DNA of 64,000 bases from CBDCUQ01 sp965222835 (GCA_965222835.1 CBDCUQ010000004.1:744001-808000); one strand, 5' to 3'. Counted from the first letter of the stretch, positions 45,046-54,706 are shown. Notes: generated by a model not told the origin, from the sequence alone. Numbers and translations: made by a program.

Positions 45046-46248
45046 CTAGCGGTTGAAGACGCCTGCCGGATCGATGCGTGTCACCTTGAAGATGGCTGAG
45101 ATCGCCGCCACGATACACATGCCGATGGTGAGTGCGAAGAGCCATGCCGCCAGCGTCGGCGTCATCACGACGTTGAGCGTTGATCCCTTGGCGGCAAAGA
45201 CGACTGTAAGTGCGAGCGCGATGCCGGCGAGGTAGCCGAGGAGGGCTGACAGGATAGCTTGGATCAGAATGACGGCGTGGATGTAGCCGGCAGAGGCGCC
45301 GAGCGCGCGCAGGGTTGCGAATTCGTTCAAATGATCCTTGGTGCTTGCGTACAGAGTCTGGGCAACTACGACCACGCCGACGATGATGCCGAGGGCTGCG
45401 CCCGAAATAAGCGCCATGCCGGCGCCAGTCTTAAACAGCCAGTAGTTGAGGCTGCGATTGCGGAACTCTGCCTGCGTCAGCACTTCCGTGTCAGGTAGCC
45501 GTTCGGCTAGAGCTGCCTGCACTTCTTCAGTATCCGCGCCCTTAGCGAGCTTGACAAGCTGGTAGGTCGATTGGTTTTTGCTCGCGCCGACGAATTTGCG
45601 GGCGCGGTCGATGGTGGTGAAGGCGTAAGGGAGGGTCGTGAAGGAACGGATGCCTTTGGTAACAGCTGAAACGCGCACGCGCTGGCCATTGATTTCTGCC
45701 ATGTTGCCGATTTCATTGATTCCGAGATCCTCGAAATATGACTTGTCGATGGCGACTGAATTGGGAATGTCGAGTTCTTCGACGCTGCCCTCTTCAATGT
45801 TCCAGGGTTCGAGGCCGCCGTTTTTGTAGTCGAGGCCGACGAGGATGAAGGCCTTCTTGCCGCCTCCCGGTTTGCGCCAGGCCGAGAACCCAACAACGAT
45901 CTCTTCCGATTTTGCAACGCCTGGTGTTGAGAGGACGGCGTATTTTTCGTAACCCGTCAATAATGACGGATCGTCGAAGCTCTTGGTTCCGATTGGGACC
46001 ACCCAGAGGTCGGCCTCCATTCTGTCGATCACAGTTGCGATGGTGCGCCCTGAGCCGATGTAGAGACCGCACTGGATTGCAACCAGCACGACCGAGAAGA
46101 CGATGCCGACGAGCGTTACGAGCAGGCTCAATCTGTCGTGAAAAAGATTCCGGTAGGCGAGTTTCGGCGCCATCTTGATCGCTTTGCGCGTTCCGTCTGG
46201 GCTTACGCTGCCTGCCAGAGAGTTTGCTCCTTCGCCTATCGAAGCCAT
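45046..46248 (-). CDS. DevC-like / FtsX-fold ABC transporter permease
   Basis: A 400-residue permease: after a 25-residue tail it has a TM helix (LAYRNLFHDRLSLLVTLVGIVF), a large periplasmic domain, then three TM helices at the C terminus (GIIVGVVVVAQTLYASTKDHLNEFATLRALG). This is the DevC/MacB-type FtsX architecture. The start is ATG 46248 because GAGGAC precedes it; an internal ATG at 46173 has no such site. No ATPase or membrane-fusion gene is adjacent, which is unusual; it may work with an ATPase elsewhere. Confidence 0.85.
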   Translation of the reverse strand: MASIGEGANSLAGSVSPDGTRKAIKMAPKLAYRNLFHDRLSLLVTLVGIVFSVVLVAIQCGLYIGSGRTIATVIDRMEADLWVVPIGTKSFDDPSLLTGYEKYAVLSTPGVAKSEEIVVGFSAWRKPGGGKKAFILVGLDYKNGGLEPWNIEEGSVEELDIPNSVAIDKSYFEDLGINEIGNMAEINGQRVRVSAVTKGIRSFTTLPYAFTTIDRARKFVGASKNQSTYQLVKLAKGADTEEVQAALAERLPDTEVLTQAEFRNRSLNYWLFKTGAGMALISGAALGIIVGVVVVAQTLYASTKDHLNEFATLRALGASAGYIHAVILIQAILSALLGYLAGIALALTVVFAAKGSTLNVVMTPTLAAWLFALTIGMCIVAAISAIFKVTRIDPAGVFNR

Positions 46249-46409
46249 GTGTCCTCGTCCTGATCCGCTTGCGCTGCCGGTTGAGCGGCGCTGTTCCCTC
46301 ATTTACTCCTGCGGGCTATTCGCAGGACACCGAAAGTTGTCCGTTCCGTCTTCTAGGGTCGCTGTTCACCAGAGATCCGGATGATCGACAGGTATGATGG
46401 CATGTTTGG

Positions 46410-47039
46410 CTATTCGTTGCAGCCCACAGAAACCGTTACGCCTACCGCCGGGATGAACTTTTTGCAGTCACCTTCGCCAGTGTCGCCGGTGTTCGAGGCC
46501 GTATCCTCGTTGTCTTCTGTCTCGGCCGACTTGGGGTCGTCGGTCGCTGCAACTGTGGTCGCCTCGTCGGCGTCCGTCGTTTCTGATGTCGTTTCTGTGG
46601 TTTCGTCTGTTGTTGTCTGGGCGGCATCCTGGTTGGCCAGCGCTTTGGCGCCTGTCAGGGCCGGTGTGGTTTCGGCAGCCGTTTCCTCGGTCTTTGTCTC
46701 GGTCTCAGATTTGGCTGTGTCTACCTTCTTTTCCTTGCTGCTTGACGACTTCGCGACGCTTGAGCGTGATGATGTGGACTTTGATTTCTTCTTCTTGGTG
46801 GTCTTGGTGTGTTTCGTTTTCTTCTTCGAATAGGACTTGCTGTAGCTCTTCTTGCTCTTCTTGCTCTTCTTTTTGCCAATCTGTTTGGACGCTGACCCTC
46901 CCTTCGAGGGTTTGGCTGTAAACGTCCCCAAGGGGCCGCCGAATTCGATCTTTGTACCGCCTCCGGCGTGGGCACCGCCGGTAAATGCCAGCGCGGCGAT
47001 GAGTGCGGCGGCGAGGGAGAGGATCGTCTTGCGGGTCAT
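46410..47039 (-). CDS. Low-complexity secreted protein with C-terminal CK..GC module (copy A)
   Basis: A 209-residue precursor with a signal peptide (1-25, ending HAGG). The mature protein has a basic Lys/Ser block (45-105), an acidic Thr/Glu/Asp block (110-190), and a C-terminal 18 residues CKKFIPAVGVTVSVGCNE. The two Cys (192 and 207) are the only Cys in the mature protein. The same module ends the neighbouring protein (copy B) although the rest differs. AGGAGG precedes the ATG. Function unknown. Confidence 0.8.
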   Translation of the reverse strand: MTRKTILSLAAALIAALAFTGGAHAGGGTKIEFGGPLGTFTAKPSKGGSASKQIGKKKSKKSKKSYSKSYSKKKTKHTKTTKKKKSKSTSSRSSVAKSSSSKEKKVDTAKSETETKTEETAAETTPALTGAKALANQDAAQTTTDETTETTSETTDADEATTVAATDDPKSAETEDNEDTASNTGDTGEGDCKKFIPAVGVTVSVGCNE

Positions 47040-47225
47040 CGTGGCCTCCTGGGGCGGACGAGTGTACGTCTTAGCGGCGCTTCACGGCGGTCGTGGTCCG
47101 TCTCACCGCTCATCGCTTTCGAAATTATAGTTCCGATTTGCAGCTTTGCGTGCTGTTCCTATTGGAACATGGTCTACTTTTTTCCGTTGTGTCCATAACG
47201 CATTGAATTATTGGACAAAGAAATT

Positions 47226-47249
47226 GCGCCGGACCTTGCGGCCCGGCGC
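47226..47249 (-). terminator. Terminator after copy B gene
   Basis: GCGCCGG / CCGGCGC arms around a 10-base loop. On the minus strand the hairpin is followed by AATTTCTTT; on the plus strand by TTTTTT. It separates the two CK..GC genes into different transcription units. Confidence 0.5.
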
Positions 47250-47274
47250 TTTTTTGTGGTCTTTGGTGTTCCGC

Positions 47275-47967
47275 TTAGCAGCCGACCGAGACGGTCACGC
47301 CGATGGCGGGGATGTAGCGCTTGCAACCAACGTCGCCTGCCTCATCGGAACCGGTATCCTGGGCCTCGACAATCTCGGCCTCTGCGGGCTCGGAGCTCAG
47401 CTCGGCGGTCTCGACGACCTCAGCCTCTTCCGTTTCGGCGGTTTCCGTGGTCTGGGCCGTGTCCGTCTTGGTCAGGACCGCAGCCGTCGAAGGTGCTGCA
47501 ACGTAGGTGCTTTCCGTGGTTTCCTCTGCAACCGTGGTCTCTTCAGCCGTGGTCTCTGCAACCTTGGCCTCTTCAGCCTTAGTTTCCTCAGCCTTGGCAG
47601 CCTCGGCAGCGGCAATTGCCTGCTCTTCCTTAGCCTTGCGAGCGGCGATGGCCTTCTGAGCCTCGAGCTCCTTCTTGCGGCGGGCGGCGATGCGGGCCTT
47701 CTCTGCAGCTCTCTTCTTTGCGGCGCGGGCCTTGGCAGCCTTGCGGGCCCGGGCCTTCTTAGCGGCGGCGGCGCGTGCTCTCTTTGCCTGCTTTGCTTTC
47801 TGAGCTTTCTGAGCTTTCTGAGCCTGGTGGGCCATGACGCCGAGGGCCAGGGCGGCACCTACACCGAGGGCAACACCTTTGCCACCGGCCTGGGCTTCTG
47901 TGTGGGACGTCGTCAGTGTCGCGGCTGCGAAAACTGCGACGAGAGCGTAAATGAATGTCTTGGCCAT
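47275..47967 (-). CDS. Low-complexity secreted protein with C-terminal CK..GC module (copy B)
   Basis: A 230-residue precursor with a signal peptide (1-27) and a second hydrophobic stretch (about 30-45). Then come an Ala/Lys/Arg-rich block (46-115), an acidic Ala/Glu/Thr block (120-212), and the final CKRYIPAIGVTVSVGC, ending exactly at the second Cys. No other Cys is present. It is about 300 bases from copy A, transcribed in the same direction, and shares only the architecture and this module. GGAGAC precedes the ATG. Function unknown. Confidence 0.8.
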   Translation of the reverse strand: MAKTFIYALVAVFAAATLTTSHTEAQAGGKGVALGVGAALALGVMAHQAQKAQKAQKAKQAKRARAAAAKKARARKAAKARAAKKRAAEKARIAARRKKELEAQKAIAARKAKEEQAIAAAEAAKAEETKAEEAKVAETTAEETTVAEETTESTYVAAPSTAAVLTKTDTAQTTETAETEEAEVVETAELSSEPAEAEIVEAQDTGSDEAGDVGCKRYIPAIGVTVSVGC

Positions 47968-48156
47968 TTTAGTCTCCATCCTAAGAGCGTTTGTTGGGTC
48001 GTTCTGAGCGTTGTGAGCGGTTCGTTGCCGTCCTTTGATGCTCAGAGAATGCCCGAGAGACCGCTAGGCCGCTGTTCCGGCCGGAACAGGGGGCAAAAAA
48101 CTTTGTGAGGGCGTGAGATAGGGTTAATCAGGGGTTAATCTCCGACGGGCTCCGAG

Positions 48157-49041
48157 CTAAGCACTGGCCTTCAAAAGTCCCGCTGGACGCAGCCTACTAA
48201 GCCTTTGAGCTGCCTCGCGAATCTCTGTGCAGACCCGATCGGCAAAGGCCTGCGTGCGCTCGACCACGAGGTGGCGTTGGCGGTCGACAGTGACGATGTG
48301 ATAGCTGTCCTCGAGGACCACGAGATCGACGAGGCCGGTCAGCTTTTTCTGAAGAAATGCGGCGTTATCGAGTGCGGCGTAGTCGTCCTCGCGGGGGTGC
48401 ATGATAAGCACCGGCTGGGTGATTCTGCCGAGGGCTTTGATGGCCGTATCGACCAGCCAGCGCCGTTCGAGGACTGTGCCACCGGGGGTGACGACTGGCA
48501 CCGGCGGACCGTCGCCCGAGGCCAGGGCCTTATGCAGGAAATCACGGATTCTCGGGCACTTGATCCCAAACTTGTGGGGGGCCGGGAAGTCGAACAGGTT
48601 GGCGAACGATTTGAATGTGACAAGCCGGAAGAGCCGGGCATACCAGGGGATCTGGAAGCCGTTGAGCCAAAGTGTGGGCGAGTAGAGGGAGAGTGCCTTA
48701 ACCGTGTTTGGGTGGTTGGCGGCGAGGAGGAGGCCGATCACGGCGCCTGTCGATAATCCGGCGACGATGACGGTGTCACATTCCTTGCTGATTTCGTCGA
48801 GTGCCGCTTCCGCACTGGCGTACCATTCCCGCCAGGTCGAAGCGCGCAATTTCTCTTCGCAGCCACCGTGGCCCGCGAGCATGGGGACATGAACTGTGTA
48901 GCCGGCGCGTGCGAGACCGTTGGCGACAAACCGCATTTCGGTGGGGCTGCCGCACAGTCCGTGAACCAGGAGCACGCCCTCTTTCCCGCCGGGTATGCGA
49001 TATCCCAAGTCCTTAACCGTCGATGTTGCGTCGAGGCTCAA
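48157..49041 (-). CDS. Alpha/beta-hydrolase, carboxylesterase-like
   Basis: A 294-residue hydrolase with GVLLVHGLCGSPTEM (oxyanion loop), nucleophile motif GLSTGAVIG (Ser about 97), and a late HPREDD Asp and DSYHIVTVD His completing a triad. The fold resembles thermostable monoacylglycerol lipase/carboxylesterase families (Est30-like). The natural substrate is unknown. Confidence 0.85.
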   Translation of the reverse strand: MSLDATSTVKDLGYRIPGGKEGVLLVHGLCGSPTEMRFVANGLARAGYTVHVPMLAGHGGCEEKLRASTWREWYASAEAALDEISKECDTVIVAGLSTGAVIGLLLAANHPNTVKALSLYSPTLWLNGFQIPWYARLFRLVTFKSFANLFDFPAPHKFGIKCPRIRDFLHKALASGDGPPVPVVTPGGTVLERRWLVDTAIKALGRITQPVLIMHPREDDYAALDNAAFLQKKLTGLVDLVVLEDSYHIVTVDRQRHLVVERTQAFADRVCTEIREAAQRLSRLRPAGLLKASA

Positions 49042-49120
49042 AGTTCCGTCTCCTCCGATTACATTCGCAGGAGACGTTACGCGTGCAGATGTGCACGCGC
49101 TGTTCCGGGTGAGACAGGTT

Positions 49121-49780
49121 CTAGGTTAAGAATGGATTGCTTTTGCGCTCTGCTCCGATCGTGCTCGTTGGTCCATGTCCACAGATGAACGCGAAGTCGT
49201 CACCCAGTGGAAAGAGTTTGGATTTGATGGCGGAGATAAGCGCGTCGTGATCGCCATAGGGAAAGTCAGTACGGCCGATCGAGCCGGCGAAAATGACGTC
49301 ACCGGCAAGCATGAATTTTTGCGCCCGATTGACAAAGACGACTGAGCCAGGGGAATGCCCGGGGCAGTGCAGGACCTCGAAGGTGTGACCCGCCACGGTG
49401 ACCGTGTCGCCTTCATCAAGCCAGCGGTCGGGTGAGACGGGGCGTGCCTCAATTCCGTAGGCATCGCCTTGCCTGTCGAGATTGTCGAGGAGGAAGCGGT
49501 CGGCGGGATGTGGTCCTTCAATCTTGACACCCAAAATATCGCGCAATTCGTCGGCGCCGCCTGCGTGGTCAATATGACCGTGCGTGAGGAGGATCTTCTC
49601 CACCTTCATACCGACTTCGGTGATGGCGGCCTGGATGGTTTCGATGTCACCACCGGGATCGACCACAGCGCCCACGTTGGACTTTGCGTCCCAGATCAGC
49701 GTGCAGTTTTGCTGAAAGGGCGTGACGGGAAGGATGGCGGCTTTGAAGCCGGCTGCAGCGGGTTCGGACATGGTGCTCAT
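49121..49780 (-). CDS. MBL-fold hydrolase, glyoxalase II-like (YcbL type)
   Basis: A 219-residue metallo-beta-lactamase-fold enzyme with THGHIDHAGG zinc motif, LHCPGHSPGSVVF, LAGDVIFAGSIGRTDFP and ICGHGPTS. YcbL-type enzymes hydrolyse S-lactoylglutathione or similar thioesters. The start is uncertain: ATG 49780 and 49771 are both in frame and upstream ATG 49858 adds 26 residues. Confidence 0.88.
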   Translation of the reverse strand: MSTMSEPAAAGFKAAILPVTPFQQNCTLIWDAKSNVGAVVDPGGDIETIQAAITEVGMKVEKILLTHGHIDHAGGADELRDILGVKIEGPHPADRFLLDNLDRQGDAYGIEARPVSPDRWLDEGDTVTVAGHTFEVLHCPGHSPGSVVFVNRAQKFMLAGDVIFAGSIGRTDFPYGDHDALISAIKSKLFPLGDDFAFICGHGPTSTIGAERKSNPFLT

Positions 49781-50247
49781 AAGATAAGGGTCACTCGGAC
49801 TGACGAGCCATAACCGACTTGCCGGGTGGAAGCCACCCGGGTCCTCTATTTGCGACATTGATCTTCATTGAGGCGGCCTGTGCTGCCCACGCCTCTGAGG
49901 TCCGTGGCGTTGCTATTTGATGATGGGCACCAGATGCGTGATGCGTGGAGACGCGTGCGGTTGACAGTGGTGGTCGCCGCGATACGTGGCGTCCATACCC
50001 GCGATCGGACGAGCCCGGACATCCTTATCCACAAGATCGGCGCCTCAGCTGGAACGCGTGCAGACCGGCTGTCGAGGGGGGCTGCGGGTGTGACGAAGCC
50101 CCGCGAATTGCAGTTTAGCCCTTAAAAAAGCCCCGATTCCTGTGCCCGGTGTGTCTTCGATGTAACGAGCGGCCGCTGAGGGGGCGGACCGTCGAATAAT
50201 CCGCGGAGGGGCCACGTTGTGGGTTCGATCGCGGAGTGGGGGCCGTG
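49781..50247. other. Intergenic region upstream of the ECF sigma gene
   Basis: About 470 bases with no supported gene; short open frames on both strands lack ribosome binding sites. No autoregulatory ECF promoter is recognised with confidence. Confidence 0.35.
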
Positions 50248-50772
50248 ATGGATGATGTCCGGACGGGCATAATCGCGCTTCTGCCGCGTTTGAGGCGATT
50301 TGCGTTTGCTCTGACCCGTGACCTGGATTTGGCGGATGATCTCGTACAGGAGACGTGTACGCGAGCGCTCACCCACCAGGACCAGTGGAAGCCAGGCACA
50401 AGGCTCGATAGTTGGATGTTCAAGATCGCCCAGAATCTCTGGCTCGACCAGCGCCGATCTCCGCGATCCCGTCGCGAAACGGCCTTTACCGCGGACATTG
50501 AGCTGGTCCCGGGTGAGGATGGCCGGCGCACGACGGAGGGTCGGCTCACGCTGGATGATATCGCGCGCGGTATGGCGCAGCTGCCTCGCGAACAACAGAT
50601 CTTGGTTGCTTTGGTCTGCGTCGAAGGGATGTCTTACAAAGAGGCGGCACAGCATCTTGGGATTCCGATTGGGACTGTGATGAGCCGCCTTTCTGCGGCC
50701 CGTAAAGCCCTCGTCAGGATGATCGACGAGGTGCCATCTGAGCGCCACTCCGTACGTGAAAGGGTCCGATAA
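50248..50772 (+). CDS. ECF-type RNA polymerase sigma factor
   Basis: A 174-residue sigma factor: region 2 (LLPRLRRFAFALTRDLDLADDLVQETCTRAL) and region 4 (LPREQQILVALVCVEGMSYKEAAQHLGIPIGTVMSRLSAARKAL), without regions 1 and 3. A gene for a TM anti-sigma factor follows directly, so the sigma factor is probably held inactive until a cell-envelope or oxidative signal. The regulon is unknown. Confidence 0.93.
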   Translation: MDDVRTGIIALLPRLRRFAFALTRDLDLADDLVQETCTRALTHQDQWKPGTRLDSWMFKIAQNLWLDQRRSPRSRRETAFTADIELVPGEDGRRTTEGRLTLDDIARGMAQLPREQQILVALVCVEGMSYKEAAQHLGIPIGTVMSRLSAARKALVRMIDEVPSERHSVRERVR

Positions 50773-50773
50773 C

Positions 50774-51661
50774 ATGAAGGCCGATACGGACGAGCCAATT
50801 TCTGATGAAACGTTGATGGCCTACGCGGATGGCGCGTTGTGCGAGCTGGAAGCGCGCGCGATCGAGATGCGGCTGGCGAGTGATTCCGGTCTCATGGCGC
50901 GTCTGGAACCTTTCTTGGTCACGCGCGACGTTTTGCCAAAGGCTTTTCATCAACCCATGCAGGAACCGATACCTGAACGCCTGATCGCAACGGTCATGGC
51001 GGGCGGCGCTGGCGCACACGGGCCGTTAAAGGCGAGTATGGGGCGGGACGTTTTCGTTGAAGCCTTCCGTGTTTGGTTCGGTACGGGCCGCGCTGTGGTT
51101 CCTGTGGCTACTGCTGCCGTCCTGTTGCTCATGCTTGTCGCGTTCGGCATACCTTCTTCGCTCGATTGGGCAGGCCCGCGAGAAGGCGCGGCAAATCCAC
51201 AAGCGTCAAATGAAACTCAGAAGGGCGGTGCGTTGATCAGCGAGGCGAATGGCACGCTCTTTGCCGCCGGTGCTCTTGATGCGGCGCTCGAGCGGGGCCC
51301 GAGCCGGCCCCCGCATATTCCCGAAGCTCTTGCTGGGCAGGCGGTTGCTGTTCCTGTGGGATCGTTTCTAGCCAAAGATGGGCGGTATTGTCGCGAATAC
51401 CGCGCGGTGGATCACGCTCAGAAAGCGTTTGCCGGTGTTGCATGCCGCGCCACAGACCTCGCCCAGAACGGGACGTGGCAGGTTCTCTTTCATGAACCTC
51501 TGAGCGCTGCGAGTTCTATGGCGAATCCGGCGAAGTACTATGCGGCTGGTCGCAGCGTATCGGCGACGCTCGATGCCGCGGTGGAAGGCATGCGGGCGTC
51601 AGATATTCTCGGTGAAGACGAGGAAGAGCGTCTGATCGCCCGCGGCTGGGCGAAGGGCTGA
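50774..51661 (+). CDS. Anti-sigma factor, transmembrane
   Basis: A 295-residue protein encoded one base after the sigma stop. The N-terminal part (MAYADGALCELEARAIEMRL...) is an anti-sigma-like helical domain of the RskA/FecR/RseA-like type without a zinc motif. One TM helix is at about residues 107-126 (PVATAAVLLLMLVAFGI), followed by a periplasmic part of about 165 residues. It should bind the upstream sigma factor and release it on signal. Confidence 0.85.
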   Translation: MKADTDEPISDETLMAYADGALCELEARAIEMRLASDSGLMARLEPFLVTRDVLPKAFHQPMQEPIPERLIATVMAGGAGAHGPLKASMGRDVFVEAFRVWFGTGRAVVPVATAAVLLLMLVAFGIPSSLDWAGPREGAANPQASNETQKGGALISEANGTLFAAGALDAALERGPSRPPHIPEALAGQAVAVPVGSFLAKDGRYCREYRAVDHAQKAFAGVACRATDLAQNGTWQVLFHEPLSAASSMANPAKYYAAGRSVSATLDAAVEGMRASDILGEDEEERLIARGWAKG

Positions 51662-51718
51662 GTCATAGAGGCTGCCGGTCTCGCGATCGGGAGCCGATGC
51701 GGGGACCTTGGTGTTCCT

Positions 51719-51940
51719 TCACATCATGCGATCGTCGTGGCGATCCAGCTGGTCCAACGTTGGCCTCTGGCGGGGCGGCGTCGCGCTCTTGGGCGTCAGA
51801 AGAAGGGCGATCAATAGGGGTGGAATCAGAAAACACCACGCAGCCCAGACATTCCAATCGCGGTTCTTCCTCGGAGCGATAAACGCGGCAATGATGCCGG
51901 CTGCAAACGCCGTGAGGCCCCAATAGACGATGAGCTGCAT
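51719..51940 (-). CDS. Small membrane protein, two TM helices
   Basis: A 73-residue protein with two hydrophobic helices (about 2-20 and 28-47) and a short basic/acidic tail. AAGGAGA precedes the ATG at a normal distance, which makes it likely real despite its size. It is convergent with the anti-sigma gene. No family recognised. Confidence 0.75.
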   Translation of the reverse strand: MQLIVYWGLTAFAAGIIAAFIAPRKNRDWNVWAAWCFLIPPLLIALLLTPKSATPPRQRPTLDQLDRHDDRMM

Positions 51941-52123
51941 CGCGGCAGTCTCCTTATGCACCAATCCAAAGTCTCTCAACTGCCATAGGCAGCAATCAAG
52001 TGCGATGGGACTATGGCAGAATCAAGCGAGGAAAGCCTTAATGGTGACAACTGAACGTTGTGATGGCATGGCTCGAGTCTTGCGGTCCGCCCGGGTCAGC
52101 TGCGGCCTATGCTTCTAATTCTT

Positions 52124-52999
52124 TTAACTTTTGGGTTTTTTCCTCAGCTCGAAATCCAGCCCGAAGTCGAGAACCGGTGCCGAATGTGTGAGTGCACCGA
52201 CCGAGATGAGATCGATACCTGTCTCAGCGATCTCTCTTACGGAGCCGAGTGTGACGCCGCCTGAGGCTTCGGTGATAACTTTGCCTGCTGCTCGTTTGAC
52301 GGCTGCGCGCAGCGTGGTGGGTGTCATGTTGTCCAGCAGCACGGCATCGATCTCGTGTTCGAGCGCTTCGTCAAGCTGATCGAGGGTGTCGACTTCTACC
52401 TCGATCCTGATCATGTGACCGGTGTTCGCGCGTGCGCGTTCGATGGCGCGGCCGAGTGTGCCGGCTGAAACGATGTGGTTGTCCTTGATCAAGACCGCGT
52501 CAAACAAGCCGGCTCGGTGGTTCACGCCACCGCCGCAACGGACGGCATATTTTTCGAAGGCGCGGAGACCGGGGGTCGTCTTTCGTGTATCTGCGATCTT
52601 GGCATGTGTTCCGGAGATCGCGTCTACGTATTTGCGCGTTAGGGTCGCGATGCCGCTCATGCGGCCGAGGAAATTCAGGGCGACGCGTTCAGCGGTTAGA
52701 ATGGCGCGGGCGTTTCCCGCGACGCGGGCTGCGACCGCATTGTTCCGTACGGCGTGGCCGTCGCTGATCTTGGCGTCGAATGAAACATTTGGATCGAGGA
52801 ACTGGAATGCGGCTTGCGCAACAGCAAGACCTGATATGACGCCTGGCTGGCGCACTGAAATGGTGCCTTCAGCTTTTGTGTCCTCGGCAATGGTTGCGTT
52901 GGTTGTGATATCGCCGGACGTTCCGAGATCTTCTGCAAATGCCTCGGTTAGAGCGTGCGCGATTACCTCCTTAGGGAGCACGGGAAGGCTCGGCTTCAT
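52124..52999 (-). CDS. nadC: Nicotinate-nucleotide pyrophosphorylase (carboxylating)
   Basis: A 291-residue enzyme converting quinolinate and PRPP to nicotinate mononucleotide and CO2 in NAD synthesis. The PRPP/quinolinate-binding stretch ADTRKTTPGLRAFEKYAVRCGGGVNHR and VLIKDNH are present; length is normal. Its ATG overlaps the nadB stop by four bases. Confidence 0.96.
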   Translation of the reverse strand: MKPSLPVLPKEVIAHALTEAFAEDLGTSGDITTNATIAEDTKAEGTISVRQPGVISGLAVAQAAFQFLDPNVSFDAKISDGHAVRNNAVAARVAGNARAILTAERVALNFLGRMSGIATLTRKYVDAISGTHAKIADTRKTTPGLRAFEKYAVRCGGGVNHRAGLFDAVLIKDNHIVSAGTLGRAIERARANTGHMIRIEVEVDTLDQLDEALEHEIDAVLLDNMTPTTLRAAVKRAAGKVITEASGGVTLGSVREIAETGIDLISVGALTHSAPVLDFGLDFELRKKPKS

Positions 53000-54654
53000 A
53001 AGGTCAGCTCGGCGGCCGGCCGGCGTCCCTGCGGCTTGGAAAGTACGCGCCTTTCGAATGCCTCAAGGTCGGTAAGGGTCATGTAACTGCGGCTGCGCGT
53101 CTTTGCAGGCCGGGGGTAATCGCTGCGGAAATGGGCGCCTCGGGTTTCTTTGCGCCTTAATGCGCCTGCAGCAATAAAGCGTGCGGCGAGCACCAGATTG
53201 CCAACGACGCTGTCGCCTTTCGCGCGTGCTTCAATCGATTTCAGTCGGCGTATTGCGTACTGGAGGCCATTGCCATCGCGTTCGACTCCGACTTTAGCTG
53301 TCATGACGAGGCGGATTTGGTGGATCAGGGCCGCACGCTCTTTCGGTTCCAGGATCTTAGTGATCTCGAGGGGCCTGAGTGCGGCGACGGGCGTTGCTCG
53401 ATCCGGCGCCACAACTGTTGTGATATCGGCGGCGACGCGAGCGGCAAGGACAGCTGCTTCCAAGAGGGAGTTCGATGCGAGCCGATTGGCACCGTGGAGG
53501 CCGGTGCTTGCGACTTCGCCAGCAGCCCATAAGCCTTCGACGCTGGTACGCCCTTGAGGGTCCGTTGCGACGCCACCCATGTGGTAGTGCGCTGCAGGTG
53601 CTACGGGAATGCGTTGGCGTGTTGGATCAATGCCATGTGCTTTGCAGTATGACGTCACGGTCGGGAATTCGTTTTCTATTCTTGCGCCAGGGCTCTGGCG
53701 GCAATCAAGATATGCGCCGCGACCGGCAGCGATTTCCTTGAAGACACTACGCGCTACGACGTCGCGCGGTGCGAGTTCGGCGTCGGGATGTTGCGATGTC
53801 ATAAATCGCTCGCCTTCAGCATTGACGAGAAGTGCGCCTTCACCACGCAGGGCTTCGGTCGCAAGCGGCGCAGGGTCTTTTCCGACGTCCATCGCGGTGG
53901 GGTGGAACTGGACGAATTCGGCATCGGCGATGACGGCGCCGGCGCGGGCCGCAAAGGCAATGGCTTCTCCGCGGGCGTATACGGGATTGGTGGTTACGGC
54001 ATAAAGCGCCGAGGCACCGCCCGTTGCCATGACGACGGCACTTGCCGGCATGAATTCGTACTTGCCGTTGCCGCGTTCGCTTCCCTCGATGAGACGTACG
54101 CCCGTGACACGGCCATTTTCGATCAAGAGATCGTCTGCTTCGTAACCCTCCAGGACGCGGATCTGCGCGGCTGCCCGCACCGCTGCAATGAGTGCTTTCA
54201 TGATCGAGCGTCCAGCTTTGTCGCCGGATACGCGCACGATGCGGTTTGCTGTGTGTGCGGCTTCTTTTGAAAGAATGTAGTGGCCTTCGAGATCGCGATC
54301 GAACGGAACGCCATAGGCCAGAAGATCGCGAATTGCTTGTGGTGCTTCCCTGGCGACGGCGTGGGCGACGTCTTCATCGACGAGGCCGCCGCCAGCCGCG
54401 ATGGTGTCGCGCGCGTGGTCTTCCGCTGTGTCGCCTTCGCCGACTGCGGCGGCAATGCCAGCCTGTGCCCAAGAGCTTGAGGCGCCTTCACCGAGGGGGG
54501 CGGCTGCAATTACGGTTACGGGCAGAGGGGCTAGTCTCAGGGCAGTAAAGAGTCCCGCAAGGCCGGCCCCAATGATAACCACGTCACCCGGGCCGAGCGG
54601 TTTGTCGGGATCGGCAAATCCCCTGAAGGTGGATCGCTTCGCGTTCGAGCCCAT
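52996..54654 (-). CDS. nadB: L-aspartate oxidase
   Basis: A 552-residue flavoenzyme oxidising L-Asp to iminoaspartate. It shows the FAD dinucleotide fold GAGLAGLFTALRLA, the SSSWAQAGIAAA active-site segment, HYHMGGV and the succinate-dehydrogenase-type C-terminal domain. ATG 54654 with GAGG is preferred; a GTG at 54699 would add 15 residues. It is followed by nadC. Confidence 0.95.
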   Translation of the reverse strand: MGSNAKRSTFRGFADPDKPLGPGDVVIIGAGLAGLFTALRLAPLPVTVIAAAPLGEGASSSWAQAGIAAAVGEGDTAEDHARDTIAAGGGLVDEDVAHAVAREAPQAIRDLLAYGVPFDRDLEGHYILSKEAAHTANRIVRVSGDKAGRSIMKALIAAVRAAAQIRVLEGYEADDLLIENGRVTGVRLIEGSERGNGKYEFMPASAVVMATGGASALYAVTTNPVYARGEAIAFAARAGAVIADAEFVQFHPTAMDVGKDPAPLATEALRGEGALLVNAEGERFMTSQHPDAELAPRDVVARSVFKEIAAGRGAYLDCRQSPGARIENEFPTVTSYCKAHGIDPTRQRIPVAPAAHYHMGGVATDPQGRTSVEGLWAAGEVASTGLHGANRLASNSLLEAAVLAARVAADITTVVAPDRATPVAALRPLEITKILEPKERAALIHQIRLVMTAKVGVERDGNGLQYAIRRLKSIEARAKGDSVVGNLVLAARFIAAGALRRKETRGAHFRSDYPRPAKTRSRSYMTLTDLEAFERRVLSKPQGRRPAAELTL

Positions 54655-54706
54655 TTGCCGCCTCGCTCGTTGCTCGGTCCCGTTGGGTGTCCGAAACACG
54701 CACCCG

